A DNA stretch of 64,000 nucleotides from Alphaproteobacteria bacterium UBA1301 (lineage in GTDB: Bacteria > Pseudomonadota > Alphaproteobacteria > Micropepsales > Micropepsaceae). Of this stretch, positions 38,826 through 46,165 are shown piece after piece. Location: the NCBI GenBank assembly GCA_002307725.1, contig DBUB01000002.1:581824-645823 (forward strand), in the 5' to 3' direction. A program made the position numbers and the translations under genes. Position 1 is the first letter of the stretch. Every line of letters starts with the position of its first letter. The notes beneath the pieces are model-generated. The model was not told where the DNA came from. It worked only from the letters and a program-made list of their open reading frames with translations, and did no database searches.

Positions 38826-39900
38826 CTAACGCGTCCTCCTGGCGCCGTATCGAAACAAGCACCGAGCGACCCACGAGCGACAGGTCCGTGGCAGACGGGG
38901 CCTCATCTGTGCCGCACGGCCTGACGCAGGTTTCCGCGTTGAGCATAAGAATGCGGCAGGCTTCCGTCAGCGCCCTCATGCTCGCATTGCCGCCAGCACC
39001 TACCGCATCGGGGTGGACACTTTTCGCGGCGCGGCGGTAAGCCAGCCGCACTTGGGCAGCGTTTGATTCTGCACCGACACCGAGCAGGCGCATCGCTTTG
39101 GCCAACGCCACAGCTTCGATGATCTCGATTTCGACCGTCGCGAAGCTATAGGGCGCCAGCGGACCGACAACGCGGCAGGTGAGCTGGCCGGCGTAGGCAG
39201 CGTCAAGCGTTTCGAGGCAGTGGTCGAGCGCAGCCATCGCATCGGCCTTCATGAGTAACACCAGATGAAGGACAACCTGATCCGCCGCGGCAGGATCGGT
39301 GATTGCGTCCACGGCGACCGCTCGCAGCGCCTCGGATAGGGAGGCGGCAAGTACCGCGCGCCGGTGATCGAGCGATTGCTTGACCTGCCTGCCGATAGCG
39401 GCGCGAATATCATCGTCCGGTGCACCGGTGTGCAGGGTCCATTTCTTCTTAAGATCGGTAATGGCGTCCTCTTTCGCGATCTCGGCGAAAATGGTCTCGA
39501 CATCCCATTTGATGAGAATTTCCACCTGCACGCAGTCTGCGAGCCGATCGAAGGCAGCTTGAAAGGCCGGGGCTCCCCGTTCGAGAATGGCGCGAATGCT
39601 CATCGCGTTGGGCAGGAACGTCCCGAACTTCACCGGCAGCACTGGCGCCGTCCGCATGATATGCTCGATGGCTTTCTGATGCGCGGCGAGCTGGAGCACC
39701 AACTCTTCCCGGCTGTGGACCTGATCCTGAAAATTTGGGCCGTCGCCAACCACCGCGGCAAACGGCCCTGCCGCAACCGCCCGCAATCCGTTCGGTGCTG
39801 GGGTTATGCCGGTCGCCGTATCGGTGCCAGGTGGGGTGGGAATGATCGCGTAGACGTAAAGCGACGTTTCGCAAGGAAGCTCGGCGGGCTGCGTATTCAT
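38812..39900 (-). CDS. GvpL/GvpF-family protein fused to a J-like domain
   Basis: A 362-residue protein. Residues about 13-256 form a GvpL/F domain: LYVYAIIPTPPG, APVLPVKFGTFLPNA and VVGPLAPYSFATVEIE. The fused C-terminus (about 266-325) reads AMRLLGVGAESNAAQVRLAY, RRAAKSVHPDAVG and a following helix, which matches helices II-III of a J-domain with the HPD motif at residues 296-298. J-domains stimulate Hsp70 ATPase, so this protein could recruit DnaK to nascent GvpA. ATG 39900 is in an ATGA overlap with the GvpJ-like gene; the ORF extension to 40026 is rejected. Confidence 0.88.
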   Translation of the reverse strand: MNTQPAELPCETSLYVYAIIPTPPGTDTATGITPAPNGLRAVAAGPFAAVVGDGPNFQDQVHSREELVLQLAAHQKAIEHIMRTAPVLPVKFGTFLPNAMSIRAILERGAPAFQAAFDRLADCVQVEILIKWDVETIFAEIAKEDAITDLKKKWTLHTGAPDDDIRAAIGRQVKQSLDHRRAVLAASLSEALRAVAVDAITDPAAADQVVLHLVLLMKADAMAALDHCLETLDAAYAGQLTCRVVGPLAPYSFATVEIEIIEAVALAKAMRLLGVGAESNAAQVRLAYRRAAKSVHPDAVGAGGNASMRALTEACRILMLNAETCVRPCGTDEAPSATDLSLVGRSVLVSIRRQEDALDVAA

Positions 39901-40223
39901 TGCGGTTGCCCTGCAGCTGAAGAATTTGCCAGTTGCGCCTCGAGACGCTCGAGCCGCTCCTGCAGAAGACGATTTTGTTCCGTCGTGACTTTTGCCTGCG
40001 AGGAGAGATAGGGGTCGGTCTCCCACCAGTTAATGCCCATCTCGATCGCCTTATCGACGGACGCGATCAGCAGGCGCAGGCGAATGTTGAGAAGTTCAAC
40101 ACCCACCAGCGAGATCGTGATATCGCCGGCGATGACCACGCCCTTGTCCAAAATCCGGTCCAGGATATCCGCCAACGAGGCGCCTTGTACCGAATGTTCC
40201 ATACGTCCATTTGCAACAGCCAT
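39897..40223 (-). CDS. gvpJ: GvpA-family protein with C-terminal coiled extension (GvpJ-like)
   Basis: A 108-residue GvpA-family protein. The core LADILDRILDKGVVIAGDIT, LVGVELLNIRLRLLIASVDKA matches GvpA, and it continues with GINWWETDPYLSS and a helical, coiled-coil-like tail rich in Glu/Gln (about residues 75-105), a layout usual for GvpJ. GvpJ-type proteins are minor structural or nucleation components. GGAG lies 8-10 bases before the ATG. The stop overlaps the next gene (ATGA). Confidence 0.87.
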   Translation of the reverse strand: MAVANGRMEHSVQGASLADILDRILDKGVVIAGDITISLVGVELLNIRLRLLIASVDKAIEMGINWWETDPYLSSQAKVTTEQNRLLQERLERLEAQLANSSAAGQPQ

Positions 40224-40249
40224 TGTTTGGCTCCATTTCTAGGATCCGG

Positions 40250-40522
40250 CTAGCGGCCCAATGCCGTTGCTTTATCAACCAGTGCCGCCGTCTTGTGCCG
40301 TAACGTCGATATTTCGCGGCAGAGGCGGCAGTTGGTGTCGTCCTGATCGTGGGCTTTGCAGTCGAGCAAGGTGGTCACGTTGTCCAGCAGCTCCCGTGCC
40401 AGAAGCCCTTTTTCGTCGGGCGCAGAGGCGTGGTTGATGGCCGCCGTGAGCCGCTGGATTTCTCTCTCACAGCCCTCGAACAGGTCGATCGGACACACGA
40501 TCTGATGCGCGGTAGGTGACAT
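40250..40522 (-). CDS. Small Cys-containing protein in gas vesicle cluster, function unknown
   Basis: A 90-residue helical protein between gvpO and the gvpJ-like gene. It has five cysteines, four of them in IDLFEGCERE and CKAHDQDD-x-x-CRLC, a spacing that could bind a metal, though this is not a known motif. ATG 40522 shares a base with the gvpO stop (TGATG). In Serratia the position between gvpG and gvpA2 is held by gvpW; here the resemblance is positional only. No function is assigned. Confidence 0.7.
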   Translation of the reverse strand: MSPTAHQIVCPIDLFEGCEREIQRLTAAINHASAPDEKGLLARELLDNVTTLLDCKAHDQDDTNCRLCREISTLRHKTAALVDKATALGR

Positions 40523-40878
40523 CAATTGCTTCCAGCCTGATTGCGCAGGTACCTGTTGGTTCGCTCGTAACTGACGATATCGCCGGTATCGTTGAGGGCG
40601 ACCTCATAGGTGGCGAGGATGTCTGTTGACGGCGGAATACGCTTCAACTCGATGGCGGTCACGGTGACTCGCCAGCCTTCGTCCGTCCGTTCGAACCCCG
40701 AGACGCTATCGGCCTTGTAGCCGGTCAGCATCGCGAGCTCGTCGCGCGCCCGGGCGATGACGACCACCGACGTGAGCAGTGTCTGGGGATTGCGATGCCG
40801 TATGGCTGGTCTCTCGCTCTTTCCGGGAGGCTGGCGATCCAGTTCGGGAATAAGGGGGTTACTTGAGGTGTTCGTCAT
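40522..40878 (-). CDS. gvpO: Gas vesicle protein GvpO
   Basis: A 118-residue accessory protein of the GvpO family. The pattern ARDELAMLTGYKADSVSGFE, then GWRVTVTAIELKRIPPSTD and a final SYERTNRYLRNQ is typical. GvpO is needed for vesicle formation in several hosts, with no defined biochemical role. It overlaps the gvpG end by 20 bp. Confidence 0.93.
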   Translation of the reverse strand: MTNTSSNPLIPELDRQPPGKSERPAIRHRNPQTLLTSVVVIARARDELAMLTGYKADSVSGFERTDEGWRVTVTAIELKRIPPSTDILATYEVALNDTGDIVSYERTNRYLRNQAGSN

Positions 40879-41116
40879 TTTTTGCCTCTCTGATTTCCTT
40901 CAATTGCCGCAACAAAACGGCTTCACGCGTCTCGTATTCGTCGATGCTGATCTTGCCGAGGTCGAGGTCGAGTTCGAGTTCCTGGAGGCTGGCGACGACT
41001 TTGCCCTCATCCCACCGCTCCGCATTGGCCTGATCCTCGATCATGCGGGCGAGCCAAAGCAGGCCATTAATGGGTCCCAGGGCCGGTGCCGTCAGAAGGC
41101 TGCTGAGAATTCCCAT
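40859..41116 (-). CDS. gvpG: Gas vesicle protein GvpG
   Basis: An 85-residue GvpG protein. It opens with a hydrophobic stretch (LLTAPALGPINGLLWLARMI) followed by a charged helical C-terminus (LQELELDLDLGKISIDEYE), as in GvpG of other hosts. GvpG is an essential accessory protein interacting with GvpA/F/L in nucleation. It starts 6 bp after the gvpF/L stop and overlaps gvpO at its end. Confidence 0.93.
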   Translation of the reverse strand: MGILSSLLTAPALGPINGLLWLARMIEDQANAERWDEGKVVASLQELELDLDLGKISIDEYETREAVLLRQLKEIREAKNDEHLK

Positions 41117-41122
41117 GGCTCG

Positions 41123-41956
41123 TCATTCTCCCCAATTGACGACGATGTTGACGAAGTTGTAGGGCGGCGCCGGGCCCACATATTTGAACATCAGCCGGTC
41201 GCCGAACTCCTCGTCCAGACGCTTCACCGCGTCGTCCATCGCCGCGCTGTCTTCACGATTGATGAGAAATGCAGCGTTGAGGACCATGCGATCGCTGACG
41301 ATCTTGTTGGTCTTGGTTTTGTGCGAGAACGGCTTCAGGCGCGACAGGATCATTTCCTCGTCGCGGGCGCGGATTTGGTTCATCGCCTTTTCCACTTCCT
41401 CGCCGAGCTCGATCCGTTCGTAATAGGACTCCTCTAAGGATCGTCCCTGGAGTGCGGCACGCAGCTTGCGAACTTTTGCATTTTCCTTCACGACCTCCTC
41501 AAAGGCCGCACCCTCGTGCCAGAAAGCCTTAAGCCCGAGTTCGATCCGGCCATGCATTTCTTCGAGCAATGCGGTAAATTCGTCGTAACGCAGCGCCAGC
41601 AGGCGGCTTTCGATCAATTCCGCGCTGGTCGCCACTGTTCCGAACCGCACCGGAAGAAGATCGAACTCGGTCATCAGTTCCTCGAGCACCACGGTGTGCG
41701 CCATCATGTTGCGGCGGCTGTTCTCGTATTCGATGATCGCAGAAGTGCTTACGACTGCCGCCAGGCGGCGGTAATTGATCGTTTGCACAACATCGCCGCG
41801 CTCGCCGATACCCCGCGTCTTGAATTCTCGCGGCTCGGGGCACACGATGATGGCATAGAGATATTTGCCTTCTGCTAGCTCATTTTCTTTGGCCATCCTC
41901 TTACGAGGGGGCCTCTGATCCGTCCGCCCTGCGGTGCTCTCCAGCGACGTGTTCAC
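41123..41956 (-). CDS. gvpF: GvpL/GvpF-family gas vesicle protein (first copy, GvpF position)
   Basis: A 277-residue GvpL/F protein directly before gvpG, the position of gvpF in many clusters. It includes KYLYAIIVCPEP near residue 30, FDLLPVRFGTVATSAE near residue 98, and VGPAPPYNFVNIV at the end. GvpF binds GvpA and is found in assembled vesicles of cyanobacteria. The GTG at 41956 is in a GTGA overlap with the Hsp20 gene; an internal ATG at 41896 would remove a basic 20-residue leader and is an equally possible start. Confidence 0.93.
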   Translation of the reverse strand: MNTSLESTAGRTDQRPPRKRMAKENELAEGKYLYAIIVCPEPREFKTRGIGERGDVVQTINYRRLAAVVSTSAIIEYENSRRNMMAHTVVLEELMTEFDLLPVRFGTVATSAELIESRLLALRYDEFTALLEEMHGRIELGLKAFWHEGAAFEEVVKENAKVRKLRAALQGRSLEESYYERIELGEEVEKAMNQIRARDEEMILSRLKPFSHKTKTNKIVSDRMVLNAAFLINREDSAAMDDAVKRLDEEFGDRLMFKYVGPAPPYNFVNIVVNWGE

Positions 41957-42483
41957 GATGCCGCCTTTTTCCGCACCCGTATCTCGAGCACGCCGTTATT
42001 GTATTTTTTCCGCAGACTTGCCGCGTCGACCTCAACGGGAAGCACAATTTCTTTTGCGTAGTTCCGCTCACCCTTCGACTCGATGGTCAGTATGTCGCCT
42101 TTGAGCTCCACCACAATTTCCGCGTCTTTTGCGCCGGGAAGCTCCGCCGTGACGACGACTTCGTCGTGTTCGTCGAAGACATCGGCGAGCGGTTCGCGGA
42201 CCTCGTCGACGACGAAGCCCTCGCGGCTAGGGCGGACATTGCCGAAGCGTTCCACGGTTGCAGCGGACTCGCCGCCTAGCCCGGTACGAATGCTGAATCC
42301 GTAGACACCGCGGGCCTTATCTCCCAAGCCTTTAACGCTGAACTCGCCCTCGCGCGTATGTGTGCCGCCGGTTTCGACCAGCATTCCCAGAAGGTCGACT
42401 GCTTCGCCCAGGCCGCGGAAAAGTCCACCAAGTTCGATTTCGGGTTTGTCCCGGCCGCCGCCGGCTTTGGTATTCTTGGTCAT
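41953..42483 (-). CDS. gvpH: Hsp20/alpha-crystallin-type protein of gas vesicle cluster (GvpH-like)
   Basis: A 176-residue small heat-shock-like protein. The N-terminal half is Gly-rich, with GGLFRGLGEAVDLLGMLVE; the C-terminal ~85 residues form an alpha-crystallin domain (PLADVFDEHDEVVVTAELPG, GDILTIESKG and NGVLEIRVRKK). GvpH proteins of this kind occur in gas vesicle operons of haloarchaea and proteobacteria, where they likely stabilise GvpA or other Gvp proteins. It is followed without a gap by gvpF (GTGA). Confidence 0.9.
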   Translation of the reverse strand: MTKNTKAGGGRDKPEIELGGLFRGLGEAVDLLGMLVETGGTHTREGEFSVKGLGDKARGVYGFSIRTGLGGESAATVERFGNVRPSREGFVVDEVREPLADVFDEHDEVVVTAELPGAKDAEIVVELKGDILTIESKGERNYAKEIVLPVEVDAASLRKKYNNGVLEIRVRKKAAS

Positions 42484-42546
42484 GGCGTATCTCCTGTTCT
42501 CATTTGCTGTTGGAACGATGCGCGCCGCGCGATCTCGTTTCCGGGC

Positions 42547-42906
42547 CTAATATCCAAGTTGCATCGTCCGCCTCGGCGTCGTGGACGATCCCGGTGCATC
42601 CGTCAGAGCTTGGCCGCGCTTCTGTCCGCGGCCGCTTCGGCAGATGGCGTTTTTGACCGGAGCTTCTTCCAGCAGCGGTCTTAGCGTGGTGATTTCATCG
42701 CGAACCATGGTCAACTTCCTCGCCGTCGCTTGAAGGCGATTTTGCCAAATGTCGATTTCGCGCTCCAATCGCGCGCGCTCGTTTTCCAAACGCGCGTAAC
42801 GATTGGCTATCTGGTAACGCTCCTGTGGCTCGACGCTCCGCGCCAGCGTCTGTAGCGTGGTGACGCCGCGGAGGCCGCACGGGGTTTTTCTCTTCTCCGT
42901 CTTCAT
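42547..42906 (-). CDS. Small coiled-coil protein in gas vesicle cluster
   Basis: A 119-residue basic protein. Residues about 29-80 form a heptad-rich coiled coil (RYQIANRYARLENERAR, REIDIWQNRL), and the C-terminal ~30 residues are unstructured and Arg/Thr-rich. No known domain. It lies between gvpN and gvpH, matching the place of gvpV in the Serratia cluster, but sequence evidence for orthology is lacking. Likely a structural or adaptor component, by inference. Confidence 0.65.
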   Translation of the reverse strand: MKTEKRKTPCGLRGVTTLQTLARSVEPQERYQIANRYARLENERARLEREIDIWQNRLQATARKLTMVRDEITTLRPLLEEAPVKNAICRSGRGQKRGQALTDAPGSSTTPRRTMQLGY

Positions 42907-42933
42907 GGTGGTCTCTTTCTTGCTCGGAGCCCG

Positions 42934-43911
42934 CTAGGCTTTCTTCACGCTAACGGCTTTCAGAGCCGGCTGGCCGGGGCAATGGTGCTCGATTAGGCTG
43001 AGCAGCATCTTCTGCTGCTGCTCATGCTTGCCGTCCGCTTTGTTCGAGAGCGCGGACTTCGACCCTAGGATGTCTATACAGACCTCGACAAATTGGCGGT
43101 CATCGATGGTGGCCCTCAGCTTTTCTTGAGCCATCAGACGGCAGATCATGATGCTCGCTCTTAGCGTCGGCGTTTGATCGTATTCACCCGTCTCGCGGAA
43201 CTCGCGCACGATATCGACAATGGGCGCGACTTTTGCCGGCGCCAGTCCCGAGCGGGCTGCCGCAATGGCGACTTCAAGATCGCGGTCGGCATAGCCGACG
43301 TCGATCGTTACGATGCGGTCGCCTAGCGCATCCTGCGCATCGTGGACGCCTGCATATTCCTGGGGATTGCTGGTGAAGATCGTGCGGAACTCCGGGTGGA
43401 CCTTGATATAGGGTTCGTCCTGGTTCTGCGCCGGCAGAACGAGAAGCCCTTCCTCCAGAACACTGAGAAGGACGTTATTCGCCTCGGGGCGGGATCGGGT
43501 GAACTCGTCGTAGACGAGGGTTTGGCCCTCGCGGCAAGCTGTTGTCAGACGGTGATCCGCCCATCGTTTGTCGGCCGTCTCCTCCGTTTTCGTCACAGTA
43601 TGAATGTAGGCGTCGACGACCTTGCGGTAATGATAACCCTGTTGGTTGCCCACGAGGGTCGCGGTCATCATGTCCTCGTCGCCGACGATTATGACGGTCG
43701 GCCTGCCGCGCAAGGCAGCCACATGCAATGCCAGCGTTGTCTTTCCGGTGCCGGCGGGTCCGCGGAAATGAACCGAGAAGCCCGCCTTCAAATAGGCCAG
43801 CGCGCGCTTGGTTATCGCTTCGACACTTTGCGTGTGCACGAAGCCGCTGCGTGGCCGCAGTTCGAGCGTTGTCACCACTCCAGCGTCTTCCGATCGTGCG
43901 GTATCTAACAT
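42934..43911 (-). CDS. gvpN: Gas vesicle protein GvpN, MoxR-type AAA+ ATPase
   Basis: A 325-residue AAA+ ATPase of the GvpN/MoxR group. Walker A is FRGPAGTGKTTLALH near residue 50, with Walker B TLVYDEFTRSRPEAN near residue 130, sensor I TSNPQEYAG near residue 175 and the arginine-rich end of the AAA lid. GvpN assists vesicle growth and maturation; loss gives small vesicles in other hosts. ATG 43911 is supported by GAGGAG upstream and by the usual length; the longer frame to 44067 overlaps the upstream gene and is rejected. It follows the unknown 244-aa gene by 46 bp. Confidence 0.94.
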   Translation of the reverse strand: MLDTARSEDAGVVTTLELRPRSGFVHTQSVEAITKRALAYLKAGFSVHFRGPAGTGKTTLALHVAALRGRPTVIIVGDEDMMTATLVGNQQGYHYRKVVDAYIHTVTKTEETADKRWADHRLTTACREGQTLVYDEFTRSRPEANNVLLSVLEEGLLVLPAQNQDEPYIKVHPEFRTIFTSNPQEYAGVHDAQDALGDRIVTIDVGYADRDLEVAIAAARSGLAPAKVAPIVDIVREFRETGEYDQTPTLRASIMICRLMAQEKLRATIDDRQFVEVCIDILGSKSALSNKADGKHEQQQKMLLSLIEHHCPGQPALKAVSVKKA

Positions 43912-43957
43912 CTTCTCTTGAACTCCTCGTTTGCGCCGGTGGCGCCGTGGATCTGGC

Positions 43958-44692
43958 CTAGACTTGGGTGGCGCGGAGTTGCGCTTCGAAATGGCGAGCC
44001 CGGTACCAAAGTTCCCGCTCCTTGGTGAATATGGCGGGGTCATTGTCCCAGGATCTGAATTGGTCATACGCGTGCATCAGAGCGTGCTGCGCCCGGCGCC
44101 AATTATCCGAGCTCAAGGGCGCGCTCCGGCACCAGCCGGTGCCTCGCGGTATGCTCGAGGATTGCGACGCGAGGCTGCGGGCGAAAGCATCGCGCGCACC
44201 GATCATTTCACCGCTCACCAGATAGGCAACCTCGTTGCCGAATAACGCGGCGCGTTCGCTCGACAGGCCCAACCGGCGCCCTGCGACCGTCGCCATGCTT
44301 TCGATGATGCAGGCGAAAGCCTCAAGCACTTGCGGTGTTACGTCGACCGTGGTGCCGAAACTGCGATGGATCGTGAGCGCATCCGTATAAGTAAGCGAAG
44401 ACATGGTGCCTAGTTTGGAGGCGCGAAAGAGACCAAAGCCGTAATCCGCCTCGCCGAAATCCCCGATCTCGCCGATTGCCTCAAGGCCAAGGCGCAGCAG
44501 GTCCCATAATCTGTCGAACACAGGCATGATGACCTGCAAATCGGGCTGAAGCACAATCTCTGGAGCGATCCCATCGCGTAGAGACAGGCGGGAAGGAATG
44601 CCCTCCAGGACCGCGAGTTCGACCGGCAAGGTGATTTCGACGCTGCCGCTGCTGCGCCCTGCCGAGCGGATATTCCGTTTTCCGAAGTCCAT
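43958..44692 (-). CDS. Uncharacterised gas vesicle cluster protein, 244 aa
   Basis: A soluble, helical 244-residue protein without a recognised domain. It contains VFDRLWDLLRLGLEAIGEIG near residue 60 and a C-terminal SWDNDPAIFTKERELWYRARH. The ATG at 44692 has GAGG 6 bases upstream; a GTG at 44695 is also in frame. It sits between the gvpC-position gene and gvpN, inside the core of the operon, which argues for a vesicle-related job. I do not recognise a homologue. Confidence 0.7.
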   Translation of the reverse strand: MDFGKRNIRSAGRSSGSVEITLPVELAVLEGIPSRLSLRDGIAPEIVLQPDLQVIMPVFDRLWDLLRLGLEAIGEIGDFGEADYGFGLFRASKLGTMSSLTYTDALTIHRSFGTTVDVTPQVLEAFACIIESMATVAGRRLGLSSERAALFGNEVAYLVSGEMIGARDAFARSLASQSSSIPRGTGWCRSAPLSSDNWRRAQHALMHAYDQFRSWDNDPAIFTKERELWYRARHFEAQLRATQV

Positions 44693-44862
44693 CACACGCC
44701 TCGATCAATCATCTGGGTCGGTCTTTCATCTCGGTCAGAACGGCAATGCAGCCGAAAGAGCAGATGGCGCTCCATTTTTTCTAGCAGAACACTTGCCCAA
44801 AACTTTGACCCGCCGTCCCGCTTGGCGCCTGCAATCCGGCACCAAGCTTGACGCTTCCACGC

Positions 44863-45462
44863 TCAACTGCGGGCGTGCTTTTTCTTCTTTGTTGTCTTTC
44901 GCGCGGTCGGCTTGCGCGGTGTGGCTACGGCCTTTGGGGTTGCCCTTGTCGCCGCTACTCGCCGGCGCCGCACGTCAGTGCTCACATGCTGTTCCCAAAC
45001 CTCGCCAGCCTGTTGGCGGTCCTGGCTGAAACCCTTGATCAAGGCCTCGACACGTTTGCGCAAATCTTTCAGTTGGGCGTGGCGCAGGTGATCTTCCCGG
45101 CGTGCCGTCTTCACCCGCGTTGCGGTGAGATGCGCGAGTTGTTCACTCACGGCTTCGCGCAGATCGTCGGCAAAAGAAGCCAGTTGGTCCAGCAAGTCCT
45201 TCGTGGACACCTCACGTTCATTCCCAAAACGCTCGACCATGTCGACCGCGGCGCCGCGGGTGAGTGCCGCCATGCCGAAAAGATCACGCAACTTGTTCTT
45301 GGTGGCAACACGATGCGCGACCATGGTGCGCTTAAGGGAAGCTCTGTTCAGTTGATTTTCGCGCGCCAAACCCGGTTTGATTTTGGCGATAGAGGCCAGG
45401 CGTTCGCCTTGAGACGCTTCGAAACCCGTCGTGATACGGGACATTTCGCTTGTCAAAGTCAT
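44863..45462 (-). CDS. Basic coiled-coil protein at the gvpC position (candidate outer-shell protein)
   Basis: A 199-residue helical protein. Residues about 75-150 are strongly helical (LLDQLASFADDLREAVSEQL, LRKRVEALIKGFSQDRQQ), and the last ~40 residues are Lys/Arg/Thr/Ala-rich with a KKKK run. It comes directly after gvpA, where gvpC sits in cyanobacteria, haloarchaea and Serratia. GvpC coats and stiffens the vesicle surface with 33-residue repeats; no clear 33-residue repeat is visible here, so this is a candidate on position and composition only. The ribosome site GAGGAG is 8 bases from the ATG. Confidence 0.6.
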   Translation of the reverse strand: MTLTSEMSRITTGFEASQGERLASIAKIKPGLARENQLNRASLKRTMVAHRVATKNKLRDLFGMAALTRGAAVDMVERFGNEREVSTKDLLDQLASFADDLREAVSEQLAHLTATRVKTARREDHLRHAQLKDLRKRVEALIKGFSQDRQQAGEVWEQHVSTDVRRRRVAATRATPKAVATPRKPTARKTTKKKKHARS

Positions 45463-45506
45463 TTTGCCGGCTCCTCGTCAGCGGTGTTGCTAAGGGCGGT
45501 AGGCAT

Positions 45507-45551
45507 CGGTGCCCAGAGACCGCCGGGTAAGGGGCGGCTCGCTGGGCACCG
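45507..45551 (-). promoter_or_regulatory. Strong hairpin after gvpA
   Basis: A perfect 10-bp arm pair CGGTGCCCAG/CTGGGCACCG (45507-45516 with 45542-45551), plus an inner 5-bp pair CCGCC/GGCGG and an 8-nt loop. It begins 5 bases after the gvpA stop and has no T-run, so it is more likely an RNA stabiliser or partial terminator than a full terminator. Such a structure would keep gvpA mRNA more abundant than the genes that follow. Confidence 0.65.
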
Positions 45552-45556
45552 AACCG

Positions 45557-45766
45557 TTAGGCAGTTGCGGCGGCGGTGAGGCCGACGGCTTCCGCATATT
45601 TGAGGTAGGTGTCCACACCGGCGACGACGATACGGGCTTCGATGGACAGCAGCTCGATACCGACGAGCGAGACGCGCACCCAAGCATCGACCACGATGCC
45701 CTTGTCGAGGATGCGATCGACGACTTCGGCTAGGCTACTCGACGCATTCATTTTCTCAATTGCCAT
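45557..45766 (-). CDS. gvpA: Gas vesicle major structural protein GvpA
   Basis: A 69-residue GvpA, the amphipathic subunit that forms the ribbed gas-permeable wall. The sequence shows the canonical run [38 protein letters not shown] and [12 protein letters not shown]. Length and motifs are those of the main structural subunit, not of J/M paralogues. ATG 45766 follows GGAGAG; the extension to 45835 is rejected. It is the first gas vesicle gene of the operon, followed by a hairpin, and is preceded by the two-component genes. Confidence 0.97.
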   Translation of the reverse strand: MAIEKMNASSSLAEVVDRILDKGIVVDAWVRVSLVGIELLSIEARIVVAGVDTYLKYAEAVGLTAAATA

Positions 45767-46165
45767 TTGACTCTCCAGTTCAGGGATCCTCGGACGAAGG
45801 ATTTCGTTCGCGTTGGAACGCAAGCATCCTCTCAAGAAACGCTACGCCACACTACTGAGGAGACTCCCATCTTCGCGGGTGTGATTCCCCCGAAAAGGGT
45901 TGCAACACAAACGATCGAGATAATTTCTATTCTGATCGAAGAGATCACGCTCAAATGCTGCAGCACTTATTAATCTTTCATTCACGATGACGAGGGACGA
46001 AGAGGCCGACGTTCTGTCGAATGTAGGAACGGCATTCGTTTGCTAGTTGCGCGACTGGCAGAGGTCGCACCTATCCGCGTCGTAAAGAGTTTGCGCATCT
46101 ATATCGGCCGCGGCTTTCTAGGAGGCGGCAGACCGTTTTGCTAAACCGCAAGAGCACACTGCCGC
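45767..46165 (-). promoter_or_regulatory. Upstream region of gvpA
   Basis: This 399 bp gap between the response regulator and gvpA must hold the main gas vesicle promoter. A 12-bp dyad GCGTTGGAACGC (45810-45821) and AT-rich sequence around 45920-45975 are visible. A GG-N10-GC pattern exists near 45874-45887, but it fits the sigma-54 consensus poorly at both elements. No confident promoter was assigned. Confidence 0.35.

Noticed and set aside
44863..45462. Direct naming of the gvpC-position gene as gvpC
   Set aside because: No 33-residue repeats are visible by eye; position and composition alone are not enough.
45874..45887. GG-N10-GC pattern upstream of gvpA as a sigma-54 promoter
   Set aside because: Both boxes otherwise fit the consensus poorly (GGAATC and CCGC), and no sigma-54 activator lies in the island.
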